Part shown: positions 31,333 through 39,811 of the stretch, one piece after another
How the letters are laid out: every line of letters starts with the position of its first letter
Position numbering within the stretch: position 1 is the first letter of the stretch
NCBI RefSeq assembly: GCF_001426745.1
Contig: NZ_LMFI01000001.1
Span: 596,000-659,999 of the forward strand
From: Nocardioides sp. Root140
GTDB taxonomy: Bacteria > Actinomycetota > Actinomycetes > Propionibacteriales > Nocardioidaceae
DNA: 64,000 nucleotides
Direction of reading: 5' to 3'
The notes under the pieces: model-generated
Database searches by the model: none
What the model was told of the DNA's origin: nothing
Seen by the model: the letters and a program-made list of their open reading frames with translations, nothing else
Program-made: the position numbers and the translations under genes

Positions 31333-32043
31333 ATGTCTGCCAGTGAACGCCGAGGCGCCACCCGCACAGCTGTCGTCTGGGAGTCCCTGCGCGACGTACT
31401 CGCCACCCCTGGCGACGTGCTCGACATCGGGGGCGGCACCGGCGGCTTCGCGGTGCGCGTCGCCGAGCTCGGCCACCGCGTCTCCGTGGTCGACCCCAGC
31501 CCCGACGCCCTCGCCGCGCTCAGCAGGCGGGCCCAGGAGTTCGGCGTCGCCGACCGGGTCACCGGCCAGCAGGGCGAGCTCTCCGGGCTGCTCGACGTGG
31601 TCGGCGAGGCCAGTGCCGACGTGGTGCTGTGCCACGGCGTCCTCGAGATCGTCGACGACCCGGCCGCCGCACTCGCCACACTGGCCCGGGTGCTCCGCCC
31701 CGGTGGCACCCTCAGCCTCCTGGTCGCCCAGCGCCATGCGGCCGTGGTGGCCCGGGCGATGGCCGGCCACTTCGCCCAGGCCCGCGCCGTGCTGGCCGGC
31801 GACTCCACCGGCAAGGCCGGGCACCGGTTCACCAGTGACGAGCTCACCGCGCTGCTCGACGGTGCCGGCTTCGCGACCCGCTCGATCCACGGCATCCGGG
31901 TCTTCGCCGACCTGGTCCCGGGGTCGCTGCTCGACCTCGAACCCGGTGCCACCCAGGCGCTGCTCGAGCTCGAGCAGGATGTCGCCACCCGCCCCGAGTA
32001 CCTCCCGCTGGCCACCCAGGTGCACGTGCTCGCCACGCACTGA
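31333..32043 (+). CDS. class I SAM-dependent methyltransferase
   Basis: 236 residues with motif I DVLDIGGGTGGFAVRVAELG, acidic loop SVVDPSPDALAAL, motif post-I to IV ADVVLCHGVLEIVDDPAAAL and LRPGGTLSLLVAQ. Similar to CmoM/UbiE-type enzymes; substrate unknown. ATG 31333 has TAGTCT 7 nt upstream. Between dnaE2 and dinB on the same strand, but probably with its own promoter. Confidence 0.88.
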   Translation: MSASERRGATRTAVVWESLRDVLATPGDVLDIGGGTGGFAVRVAELGHRVSVVDPSPDALAALSRRAQEFGVADRVTGQQGELSGLLDVVGEASADVVLCHGVLEIVDDPAAALATLARVLRPGGTLSLLVAQRHAAVVARAMAGHFAQARAVLAGDSTGKAGHRFTSDELTALLDGAGFATRSIHGIRVFADLVPGSLLDLEPGATQALLELEQDVATRPEYLPLATQVHVLATH

Positions 32044-32049
32044 CTCGAG

Positions 32050-32093
32050 TCGAGTGCTCAGGTGGTCACCAGAGCGACCATCTGAGCACTCGA
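32050..32093. terminator. 18-bp hairpin between methyltransferase and dinB
   Basis: Arms TCGAGTGCTCAGGTGGTC (32050-32067) and GACCATCTGAGCACTCGA (32076-32093) pair at 17 of 18 positions around an 8-nt loop. It begins 6 nt after the methyltransferase stop and ends 19 nt before the dinB ATG. No T-tract. Could be a terminator or hide the dinB ribosome site. Confidence 0.55.
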
Positions 32094-32112
32094 CCCAGGG
32101 AGCGTGGTCGCG

Positions 32113-33312
32113 ATGAGCGACCGCACCGATCTCTCCGCCGGCTGCCACCTGCTGCACGTCGACATGGACGCGTTCTACGCCTCCGTGATGATCCGCGACC
32201 GCCCCGACCTGACCGACGTACCCGTCATCGTCGGCGGCGGCCACCGCGGCGTCGTGCTCTCGGCCAACTACCCGGCCCGGGTGCACGGGGTCCGCTCGGC
32301 GATGCCGATGACCAGGGCCCGGCGCGCCTGCCCGCAGGCGGTGGTGATCAGCCCCGACTACGACGCGTTCAGCACGGTGTCGTCCTCGGTGATGGAGACG
32401 TTCCGCCGGATCACCCCGCTGGTCGAGGCGATGTCGCTGGACGAGGCCTTCCTCGACGTCAGTGGCGCCACCCGGCGACTGGGCTCACCACTGCGGATCG
32501 CGGAGATGCTCCGAGCCCGGGTGTACGACGAACAACGCATCACGTGCTCGGTCGGCATCGCCGGCTCGGTGTCGGTGGCCAAGCTGGCCAGCCGGCGCGC
32601 CAAGCCCGACGGCGTGGTGGTGGTGCCCGACGACCAGGTCACCACCTTCCTGCACCCGCTCGACGTCGGAGAGCTGTGGGGCGTGGGGGAGAAGACCTCC
32701 GAGATGCTCCATCGGCTCGGCCTGAACACCGTTGGCGACCTGGCCCACACTCCGTTGCGCACCCTGCAGCGCGCGGTCGGCACCGGCCTGGGCAGCCAGC
32801 TGCACGACCTGGCCTGGGGGAGCGATCGGCGGGCGATCACCCCGCGCCGGCACACCGACGATCCCGACAAGAGCATGGGAGCCGACGAGACGTTCGGTCG
32901 CGACACCGACGACCGCGAGCTGATCCTGCGCGAGGTGCTGCGGCTCTCGGCCAAGGTCGCCGGCCGCATGCGCACCGCCAGGGTGGCCGGTCGCACCATC
33001 ACCCTGCGGGTGCGCTTCGCCGACTTCACCACGATCACCCGGTCGAAGACGCTGCCCGAGGCGACCGACGTCACCCAGGAGATCCACCGCACCGCGACAC
33101 GGTTGTACGACGCCCTCGGCCTGCAACGTGCCCGGGTGCGGTTGGTCGGCGTACGCGTCGAGGGGTTGGTGCCGCGGCAGAGCGTCCACCGACAGCTGGT
33201 GCTGGGGGAGCGGGAGCACGGCTGGGCCGAGGCCGACCGGGCCGTGGACCGGGCCGCGTTGCGCTTCGGATCTGCCGTGGTGCGCCCCGCCAGCCTGATC
33301 GGAGGCGCATGA
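32113..33312 (+). CDS. dinB: DNA polymerase IV (Y-family)
   Basis: Translesion polymerase of 399 aa. Catalytic motifs HVDMDAFYASVMIRDRPDL (Asp in DMD), SLDEAFLDVSGATR (catalytic Asp-Glu) and the HhH region GVGEKTSEMLHRLGLNTVGDLA; little-finger domain follows. The extreme C-terminus (RPASLIGGA) lacks an obvious QLxLF clamp-binding motif, although QLVLGE occurs at about residue 360. ATG 32113 is used; a GTG at 32104 is closer to AGGGAG but leaves too little spacing. No LexA box is seen directly upstream. Confidence 0.93.
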   Translation: MSDRTDLSAGCHLLHVDMDAFYASVMIRDRPDLTDVPVIVGGGHRGVVLSANYPARVHGVRSAMPMTRARRACPQAVVISPDYDAFSTVSSSVMETFRRITPLVEAMSLDEAFLDVSGATRRLGSPLRIAEMLRARVYDEQRITCSVGIAGSVSVAKLASRRAKPDGVVVVPDDQVTTFLHPLDVGELWGVGEKTSEMLHRLGLNTVGDLAHTPLRTLQRAVGTGLGSQLHDLAWGSDRRAITPRRHTDDPDKSMGADETFGRDTDDRELILREVLRLSAKVAGRMRTARVAGRTITLRVRFADFTTITRSKTLPEATDVTQEIHRTATRLYDALGLQRARVRLVGVRVEGLVPRQSVHRQLVLGEREHGWAEADRAVDRAALRFGSAVVRPASLIGGA

Positions 33313-33408
33313 AGAATGAACAATTTTGCCCTCCGGGTACCACCTTTGCGCTGCGCTGCCTAGACTTGGTGCAAAGACCACAGGTCCGTTGCGATCAAGG
33401 GAGGAAAC

Positions 33409-33846
33409 GTGCCGCTCTCGGAAGAGGAACTTCGTCTGCTCGAGCAGATGGAGCGCGCCCTTGTCGAGGAGGACCCCAAGTTCGCCTCGACGCTGCGCGG
33501 CACCTCGTTCAGGCGTGCGGCGCGACGCCGCGCGATCCTCGCGGGTGTCGTCTTCGCGGTCGGAATCGCCGTGCTGATGTCCGGTGCGATCTTCCAGATG
33601 ATCCCGGTCGGCGTGCTCGGCTTCGTGATCATGCTGGTCTCGGCCACCTACGGCCTGACCACCCTGCGCGGTCGTGCCGCCCCCGCCTCCGGTGAGGGCG
33701 ACGTGAAGGAGACCCGCCACGGGTTCGGTGTCGTCGACGGCGGCAGGGTGCACCGGCCGAAGGCTCGTCGTGGTCGTTCCTCGGCTCCGTTCATGGAGCG
33801 TCTCGAGGAGCGGTGGCGTCACCGCCGCGACAACGGCGGCCTCTGA
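33409..33846 (+). CDS. DUF3040 domain membrane protein
   Basis: 145 residues: PLSEEELRLLEQMERALVEEDPKFASTLRG (hallmark of DUF3040), two adjacent helices (ILAGVVFAVGIAVLMSGAIF, VGVLGFVIMLVSATYGL), and a basic C-terminal tail. The counterpart of Rv2169c, regularly near mraZ in actinobacteria. The GTG start has GGGAGGAAAC upstream, and TAGACT is present about 45 nt further up. Function unknown. Confidence 0.88.
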   Translation: MPLSEEELRLLEQMERALVEEDPKFASTLRGTSFRRAARRRAILAGVVFAVGIAVLMSGAIFQMIPVGVLGFVIMLVSATYGLTTLRGRAAPASGEGDVKETRHGFGVVDGGRVHRPKARRGRSSAPFMERLEERWRHRRDNGGL

Positions 33847-34258
33847 CCCGTCGCAACTCCGATCGACCCGTCGTGAGAACGTGTCGACGTACGCCCCGAA
33901 CCTCCAGCGGTTCTTCACCGGCGACCTGCCCTGAGCGCGGCAACCCGGCGGACCGTTCAACATGCAGTTCGCGCCAGGGCGCGCGTCCGTGAGCGTGCGT
34001 CGTACGACGGACTGACCGAACTGCATGTTGAACGGTCCGTTCGCCGCGGGGGCGACAGTGTGAAGAACTCGCGAGGGGTGGGTTCGCGCCGACCCGTCGC
34101 GAACTCGCTGGAGGACGCCAGCGGGTGCACCTCGGGTCAGAACTGGCGACGGGTCACCATGAACTGGCGACAGGTCACCATGAACTGGCGACGGGTCGCC
34201 ACGAACTGGCGACGGGTCGCGATGAACTGGCGACGGGTCACCATGAACTGGCGACGGG
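33847..34258. other. 412-nt repeat-rich intergenic region between convergent genes
   Basis: No supported gene. It holds a 23-bp perfect inverted repeat (33949-34039), GACCCGTCG words at 33845, 33865 and 34091, and most of the 21-bp tandem array of 34141-34266. The plus-strand frames through the array only translate the repeats. Confidence 0.7.
33949..34039. repeat. 91-bp element with 23-bp perfect inverted repeat ends
   Basis: Left arm 33949-33971 (CGGACCGTTCAACATGCAG followed by TTCG) and right arm 34017-34039 are exact reverse complements; loop of 45 nt containing its own palindromes (GCGCCAGGGCGC, GTCGTACGAC). Size and perfect arms suggest a mobile palindromic unit or a very stable terminator between convergent genes. 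Confidence 0.8.
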
Positions 34259-34266
34259 TCAGGACA
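34141..34266. repeat. 21-bp tandem repeat array, six units
   Basis: Units start at 34141, 34162, 34183, 34204, 34225 and 34246. The consensus begins AACTGGCGACGGGTCACCAT and ends in G. Units 1 and 5 are identical, the others differ at one to a few positions, and the last is partial. The array runs through the stop codon of the transglutaminase gene on the other strand. The core GCGACGGGTC also occurs inverted (GACCCGTCGC) at 34091. Confidence 0.85.
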
Positions 34267-36634
34267 TCTGGTCGATGGGACCGGTGCGGTGCCGGCGTCC
34301 GGCTGCGGCGCGAGCCGAGGCGCTCGACGGGGCCGGGGAGAGCAGCGACGCCGGCAGCCAGTCCGCGCGCCAGCGAGCGCGCTGGGTGACCCCGCCACGC
34401 AGGGCGCCGATGCAGTGGTCGAGGTGCGAGCGGGCCTCGTCGACATCCATCAGCGTCGGCGTGGCCGCATAACGGGACTGCTCCAGGGCGGCCACCAGAG
34501 CGGTCAGCGACCGCATCGCAGCCGGGTTGGTCTCCGGACCGGTCGGCGGAATCACTTCGCTCGCAGAGCTGACCTCGGCACCGAAGAACTCGGCGATCTC
34601 GCGCCCGGTCGCCCGTGGGGAGCGGCCCGACGGCCAGGCACGGCCGACATCGACGACCACGTCACGCAACTCGACCCACGCCACCTCGGCCGGGTCGCCG
34701 CCCGCGTGCCAGCGACGGGTGGCACGGGTCCGGCGCAGCATGCGCGGGGCCAGCGCGAGCCCGATCAACAGCAGCAGCCCGCCCCCACCCCAGAGGAACG
34801 GGACGACGGAGAGGCCGGTGTCCTTGTCGCCGTCGGACTTCTTGTCCTCCTGCTGCGGGGCGGTCGACGGCTGGTTCCCGGAGGGCCGGCGCGTCGGTGC
34901 GGAGGAGCTGGTCTGGTTGCTCGGGTCGTTGTCGGGGTTCTCGCGGTCGATCCGGTCGTTGGTGTACGACGGTACGGAGCCGATGTGGGACGACGGGGTC
35001 GGCTCGAACTTCACCCAGCCTGCGTCCTCGAAGTAGAGCTCGGGCCAGGCGTGCAGGTCCTTGGAGCTGAATTCGTACTCGCCCGATGACAACTCGTCGG
35101 CCTGGAAGAACCCGACGGCCACCCTCGCCGGAATGTCCACGGACCGCGCCATCACCGCCATCGCGGAGGCGAACTGCTCGCAGTAGCCCACCTTGTCCTG
35201 GAGAAACTCCACCAACGCGTCGTTCCCGTTGCCCGGGTCGGGTGTCGTGGAGTAGCGGAAGTCCCCGCCGCGGAAGTAGCGCTGGATCGCCTGCGCCTTC
35301 TCGAAGTCTGTGTCGAAGTCCTTGGTGAGGTCGTGGGCCAGCTGCGTGACCTCGTCCGGGATCTGGGGAAGGGCCGTGAAACGGGTCTGGATGCTGGACG
35401 GCGGAGCCCCCGCGTCGGCGAGCTCCTGCCCGCTGAAGTCGGGGATCAACTCGGTCAGGGAGTAGTTGAGGCCTCGGGTGTCCTGGTCCTCGTCGGCGGT
35501 GTAGAAGTCGAGGATCTCCGCGTCGTAGCGCCATTCCGAGCCGGCCTCGATCGAGGCGACGTACATCGGCGTCGGCAGCCACCACGACTTGAGGTTGTCG
35601 GAGATGGAGATCTTCCAGTCGCGGGTCCGCGTCGGATAGACGTTGCTGAGCCCAATCGGGTACGGCATCTCGCCCGTGGCACCCTGGTCGCCCTCGAGGT
35701 CGCGGTTGCCGGGCGTCCAGGCCTGGCCGGTGAACGTGGTCAGCACCGACGTGCGGAGGTATTCCGGCGCCGGACCGGGGGAGTCGACCCGGACCAGGGG
35801 TACGTCCGCGCCCTGCACGAGGTCGCGCTTCAGGTCGGTCATCGGGTTGGTGATGCGGACCTCGCGGTCGCCGTCGCCGCCGGGACCGTCACCACCGATG
35901 AGGTTCAGGTCGAGCGTCGGGATCAGCAACGGCACGAACAGGGCCAGCGCGGTGGCACTCGCACCCAGTGCGACGGGGTGCCGGCGGGCATCGCGTCCGC
36001 CGAACACCGACATGCGTTCGGCGTCGACCGGCGCACCGAACTGTCGACCCCAACGCGAGATGCGGCCGCCCTCCTGGAGGGCGAGCATCATCAGGAAGCC
36101 GGTGACGGTGAGCACGAAGACCAGCCAGTTGACCGACTTGTCGAGAATGCTGACCGGCAACGTGTAGATGATCAGCAGCGGCAGTCCGGCGACGGGAACG
36201 CGGGCCAGGGTCACCGCGCACAGGTCGACCAGGACATGACAGACGAGTCCGCCGAGGACCAGGACCGGCCCCACCTCACGCACGTGCGTGGGCACCGGGG
36301 CGGCGTACTGGCGCATCGCCTCCAACGAGTCGGCGAAGGCCTGCGCGGCGGCGGTCACGGATCCTCCGGTGGGGATCACCGACGTGCCGTAGACCGCATT
36401 CGCGAAGAGGAGTACGCCGAGCAGCTGGGCAGCCACCACGACGATGATCGGGAACCGCACCCACCGGGTGAGCACACCGATCGCACTGATGAACGGGATG
36501 CCGAAGAAGAGCGCCGGCAGGTAGGACGTGGAGGCCTGCACGAACCCGCCCCAGGACCACAGGGCGAACCACGACGTGACGGCGGTGGCCATCACGAGTG
36601 GCAGTGAGACAGCGGCGTGCGCGCGCCCGGTCAT
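34259..36634 (-). CDS. TgpA-type transmembrane transglutaminase-like protein
   Basis: 791 residues. About six N-terminal membrane helices, a large extracytoplasmic domain with a papain-like transglutaminase core (VGYCEQFASAMAVMARSVDIPARVAVGFF with the Cys; DLHAWPELYFEDAGWVKFEPTPSS with His and Asp), a Ser/Thr/Pro-rich linker, a last helix (VVPFLWGGGGLLLLIGLALA), and a DUF4129-like cytoplasmic tail. Third gene of a moxR-DUF58-tgpA unit; ATG overlaps the DUF58 stop by 4 nt. Such units occur beside cell-wall genes in actinobacteria, and substrate is unknown. Confidence 0.9.
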   Translation of the reverse strand: MTGRAHAAVSLPLVMATAVTSWFALWSWGGFVQASTSYLPALFFGIPFISAIGVLTRWVRFPIIVVVAAQLLGVLLFANAVYGTSVIPTGGSVTAAAQAFADSLEAMRQYAAPVPTHVREVGPVLVLGGLVCHVLVDLCAVTLARVPVAGLPLLIIYTLPVSILDKSVNWLVFVLTVTGFLMMLALQEGGRISRWGRQFGAPVDAERMSVFGGRDARRHPVALGASATALALFVPLLIPTLDLNLIGGDGPGGDGDREVRITNPMTDLKRDLVQGADVPLVRVDSPGPAPEYLRTSVLTTFTGQAWTPGNRDLEGDQGATGEMPYPIGLSNVYPTRTRDWKISISDNLKSWWLPTPMYVASIEAGSEWRYDAEILDFYTADEDQDTRGLNYSLTELIPDFSGQELADAGAPPSSIQTRFTALPQIPDEVTQLAHDLTKDFDTDFEKAQAIQRYFRGGDFRYSTTPDPGNGNDALVEFLQDKVGYCEQFASAMAVMARSVDIPARVAVGFFQADELSSGEYEFSSKDLHAWPELYFEDAGWVKFEPTPSSHIGSVPSYTNDRIDRENPDNDPSNQTSSSAPTRRPSGNQPSTAPQQEDKKSDGDKDTGLSVVPFLWGGGGLLLLIGLALAPRMLRRTRATRRWHAGGDPAEVAWVELRDVVVDVGRAWPSGRSPRATGREIAEFFGAEVSSASEVIPPTGPETNPAAMRSLTALVAALEQSRYAATPTLMDVDEARSHLDHCIGALRGGVTQRARWRADWLPASLLSPAPSSASARAAAGRRHRTGPIDQMS

Positions 36635-37962
36635 GACTCGGCCCCGCGGGTGAAGCCGGTGAGTCCGGTCAGCGGACGGGCGGAGGGGTGGCTCTCCAGC
36701 GGGATGTCGGCGCCGGTGATGGCGCGGCGGCCGAGCTCCTGCCAGAGGGTCGGCAGTCGGTCGGTGGGTCCGCAGGAGACCGCGCGCCAGCCGAGCGCGT
36801 TGAGCCAGTCGGCGGTGGCGGCGGTGCTCTTGCCGACGGTGGAGCGCGGGGCCCGACCCCACGCGTCGACGTCGAGGGCGATCGCCATCGGCGAGGAGCC
36901 GTGCAGCCTCATGCGGCGCAGCACGGCCTGGTCGTGGTCGTCGAGACCACCGAGCACGCCGACCAGCAGGCTGGAGTGGGTGGAGTCGCCGAGCCAGTCG
37001 GTGGCGAGGTGCGAACGCTGGGTCGGCGCGATCACGGCCAGCGCCTCGAGGAGGGGACCGGTGTTCTGCGCGGAGCCGCGGTCGTGCCAGGCCGTGTTCG
37101 GGTCCTCGCCCTCGGCGGTGACCAGGCGGACGGTGAACCCGCGCTGCGTCAGGTGCACGGCGATCGATGCCGCCGCGGAGACCGCAGCCTCGAGTGACGA
37201 GGCGACCCCCTGCCCCCGATGGGCGGTCAGCCGGTTGTCGATGAAGACCGTGGCCCGCGACTGCCAGGGCTGTTCCTCGCGACGCACCATCAGCTCGCCG
37301 ACCCGGGCACTGCTGCGCCAGTGGACCCGGCGCAGGTCGTCGCCGCGGCGGTACTCGCGGACGGTGACGTCCTCGGCGCTGCCGGTGGCGAACGCGCGCG
37401 GCCGGTTGTCGCCGGAGCCGGTCCAGGCCCCGGACAGTGGAATCGTCGGCAGCGCGACGGTGCGCGGGGTGACGGTCACCGGCACCGTGGACTGGAAGGC
37501 CCGGCCCAGCTCGACCAGGCCGAAGGGGTCACTGACGCGGACCGTCATCGGGCCGATCTCGAACCTGCCGCGCACGTCGGAGCGCACCTGGTAGGTCACC
37601 CGACGGTGCACGTCGTGGCGGATCCCGTCGACCACGAACCGTGGCCGGGTGCCGAGCACGAACGGCACCTGGTCCTCGAGGAGCAGCAGGCCGGTCCGCG
37701 TGCGGCCCTGGTTGTTGAGCTCGAGGCTGACCTGTGCCGGCTGTCCGGCGGCGACCAGTTGGGGACCGACCGTGCGCACCAGCGACAGCTGGTAGCGACT
37801 GCGGCCGATCAGGAAGGCCGCGATCAGCGGCAGGGCCACCAGGAGCACGCCGACCCTGGTCAGGGCCCCCTGTCCGAGCAGTATCGCGCAGACCACGGCT
37901 GTCGTGCCCGCGGCCAGGAACGCCCTGCCCCGACTGGTGAGTCCTGCGAGTCCCGTGCGCAT
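36631..37962 (-). CDS. DUF58 domain-containing protein (VWA-like)
   Basis: 443 residues with two N-terminal membrane helices (GRAFLAAGTTAVVCAILLGQ, GVLLVALPLIAAFLIG), a beta-rich region, and the DUF58 core EYRRGDDLRRVHWRSSARVGELMVRREEQ followed by a VWA-like fold (ATVFIDNR). Usually acts with MoxR AAA ATPases in assembly or maturation of membrane complexes. Lies between moxR (22 nt gap) and the transglutaminase gene (4-nt overlap). Confidence 0.9.
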   Translation of the reverse strand: MRTGLAGLTSRGRAFLAAGTTAVVCAILLGQGALTRVGVLLVALPLIAAFLIGRSRYQLSLVRTVGPQLVAAGQPAQVSLELNNQGRTRTGLLLLEDQVPFVLGTRPRFVVDGIRHDVHRRVTYQVRSDVRGRFEIGPMTVRVSDPFGLVELGRAFQSTVPVTVTPRTVALPTIPLSGAWTGSGDNRPRAFATGSAEDVTVREYRRGDDLRRVHWRSSARVGELMVRREEQPWQSRATVFIDNRLTAHRGQGVASSLEAAVSAAASIAVHLTQRGFTVRLVTAEGEDPNTAWHDRGSAQNTGPLLEALAVIAPTQRSHLATDWLGDSTHSSLLVGVLGGLDDHDQAVLRRMRLHGSSPMAIALDVDAWGRAPRSTVGKSTAATADWLNALGWRAVSCGPTDRLPTLWQELGRRAITGADIPLESHPSARPLTGLTGFTRGAES

Positions 37963-37984
37963 CGTGTGGTCTGCTTCGCTCTCG

Positions 37985-38944
37985 TCAGGCCGTCGGAACC
38001 GGTACTGCGGCGACCAGCGAGTCGAGGATGGCGCCGGTCGTGCGGCTGCTCATCGCGGCCTCGACGCTGGGCAGCAGGCGGTGCGCGAGCACCGGCCGGG
38101 CCATTGCGTGGACGTCGTCGGGCAGCACGTAGTTGCGTCCGTGCACCGCGGCGTACGCCTTGGCCGCACGGATCAGGTGGAGGGACGCGCGCGGCGAGGC
38201 CCCGAGGTTGAGGTCGGGGGTGTTGCGGGTGGCCGTGGTCAGTGCCACCGCGTAGCGCAGCACGGCGTCGGCGCAGTGGATGCCGTTGACGATGCCGATC
38301 ATCTTGCGGATCTCGCTGGCGTCGGTGACCGGCTCGAGGTCGTCGAGCGGGTTGCGGCTGGTGTGGGAGGCGAGCATCGCGATCTCGGCTGCGTGCACCG
38401 GGTAGCCCATGGAGATGCGGGCCATGAACCGGTCGCGCTGCGCCTCGGGGAGCGCGTAGGTGCCCTCCATCTCGATCGGGTTCTGGGTGGCGATCACCAT
38501 GAACGGCGACTCGAGCTGCCAGGTGTTCCCGTCGACGGTGACCTGGTGCTCCTCCATGCACTCCAGGAGCGCGGACTGCGTCTTGGGGGAGGCCCGGTTG
38601 ATCTCGTCGCCGACCACGATGTTGGCGAAGATGCCGCCGGGCCGGAACTCGAACTCCCGCGTGTCCTGGTTGAAGATGCTGACCCCGGTCACGTCGGAGG
38701 GCAGCAGGTCCGGGGTGAACTGGATGCGGCGCACCGTCGAGTCGATCGACCGGGCCAGCGCCTTGCTCAACATCGTCTTGCCGACACCCGGGATGTCCTC
38801 GATCAGGAGGTGGCCCTCGGCAAGCAGCACCGTCACCGCCGTGGTGACCACCTCGGTCTTGCCCTCGATGACCGCGTCGATGTTGTCGCGCACCTTCGCT
38901 GCCACCCGCGCGACGTTCTCGACGTCACCTGTTTCCGCCGCCAC
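37985..38944 (-). CDS. MoxR family AAA+ ATPase
   Basis: 319 residues: Walker A LLIEDIPGVGKTMLSKALA, IQFTPDLLPSDVTGVSIF, Walker B NIVVGDEINRASPKTQSALLE, sensor 1 FMVIATQNPIEMEGTYALPEAQRDRFM. The GTG at 38944 is chosen for GGAGG upstream; a longer frame to 39196 would overlap the mraZ control region and has no support. First gene of the moxR-DUF58-tgpA operon, divergent from mraZ. Confidence 0.92.
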   Translation of the reverse strand: MAAETGDVENVARVAAKVRDNIDAVIEGKTEVVTTAVTVLLAEGHLLIEDIPGVGKTMLSKALARSIDSTVRRIQFTPDLLPSDVTGVSIFNQDTREFEFRPGGIFANIVVGDEINRASPKTQSALLECMEEHQVTVDGNTWQLESPFMVIATQNPIEMEGTYALPEAQRDRFMARISMGYPVHAAEIAMLASHTSRNPLDDLEPVTDASEIRKMIGIVNGIHCADAVLRYAVALTTATRNTPDLNLGASPRASLHLIRAAKAYAAVHGRNYVLPDDVHAMARPVLAHRLLPSVEAAMSSRTTGAILDSLVAAVPVPTA

Positions 38945-39349
38945 CGCGTGCCTCCACGTCCCTGTTCGCGGGCGCTCCCGAACCGGCGCCCCGTTCCCCG
39001 ACCAGTCAAGCGTATGTCTGGTTGTCCATACCTCAGACGACGCGGGATCGGGATCGGTTCGTGACCTGCGCGGTTTTTCTCCACCTTTTCCTCCACTTCG
39101 CTCCACCACCGCGCGCCGATCTGCTCCACCGGCGCACCACCGAAGTCGGCTCCCGAGTCGAAAAGTGGCGCTGACCTGCGCAAACGAGATGGCCACCGGT
39201 TTCCCGTCGTACGACGACCGCCCGGCCGCCTGGTCGCCGTACGGCCCAAATCGGTGGGAGAAACGCGCGGGGAATGGTTGACGGTGGATGAGAGTGGAGT
39301 AATGTGGGGCGAAGTGGAGGACAGTAGGACCTGACAGGGGAGGTGCCGG
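38945..39349. other. 405-nt divergent control region between moxR and mraZ
   Basis: No supported gene. The mraZ side carries the 10-bp-phased TGG repeats and a TTGACG hexamer at 39278; the moxR side carries its ribosome site. Confidence 0.7.
39255..39328 (+). promoter_or_regulatory. putative MraZ boxes (TGG repeats at 10-bp period)
   Basis: TGG occurs at 39255, 39275, 39285, 39295, 39305 and 39315, with a degenerate TAGG at 39325, all on one 10-bp register. E. coli MraZ binds direct TGGGN repeats with 5-nt spacers, the same period. A candidate -35 TTGACG at 39278 and -10 around 39300 lie inside the array, so bound MraZ would block its own promoter. Confidence 0.65.
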
Positions 39350-39778
39350 ATGTTTTTCGGCACCTACACGCCCAAGCTCGACGACAAGGGCCGCCTGTTC
39401 CTCCCGGCAAAGTTCAGGGACGACCTGGCCGAGGGGCTTGTCGTCACGCGGGGGCAGGAGCGCTGCCTCACCGTGTGGTCGATGGAGGACTTCAGCCGAC
39501 TGACCGACCGGCTCCGCGAGGCGCCGGTCACCAACAAGGGCACTCGTGACTACGTCCGCATGCTGTTCGCGGCGGCGTCACAGGAGGTTCCTGACAAGCA
39601 GGGCCGGATCGGCATTCCGTCGGTGCTGAGGGATTACGCCTCCCTCCGCAAGGACGTGATGGTGATCGGGGCGATGAACCGGATCGAGATCTGGGACCCC
39701 GCCTCGTGGCAGGAGTACTCCGAGGAGCAGGAGCAGAAGTTCTCCGAGCTCAGCGACGAAGTGTTCCCCGGCATCTGA
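39350..39778 (+). CDS. mraZ: transcriptional regulator MraZ
   Basis: 142 residues with two SpoVT-AbrB-like domains: FFGTYTPKLDDKGRLFLPAKFRDDL at the start and SQEVPDKQGRIGIPSVLRDYA in the second half, each with the DxKGRxxxP signature. MraZ is a ring-forming DNA-binding repressor of the dcw operon. ATG 39350 has GGGGAGG upstream. Phased TGG repeats lie in its promoter. Confidence 0.97.
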   Translation: MFFGTYTPKLDDKGRLFLPAKFRDDLAEGLVVTRGQERCLTVWSMEDFSRLTDRLREAPVTNKGTRDYVRMLFAAASQEVPDKQGRIGIPSVLRDYASLRKDVMVIGAMNRIEIWDPASWQEYSEEQEQKFSELSDEVFPGI

Positions 39779-39811
39779 GCCAGCAGCACCGGCACGACGA
39801 CGAACTCAACA

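Noticed and set aside
33949..34266. CRISPR array, suggested by regular repeats
   Set aside because: The 21-bp units are directly adjacent with no unique spacers, and no cas genes are present.
34060..34389. Plus-strand 109-aa frame through the 21-bp repeats (NWRRVTM heptads)
   Set aside because: It only translates the tandem DNA repeat, lacks a ribosome site and runs antisense into the well-supported transglutaminase gene.
37985..39196. Longer MoxR reading from 39196
   Set aside because: The added 84 residues are basic and unlike MoxR proteins; GGAGG-GTG at 38944 fits better.
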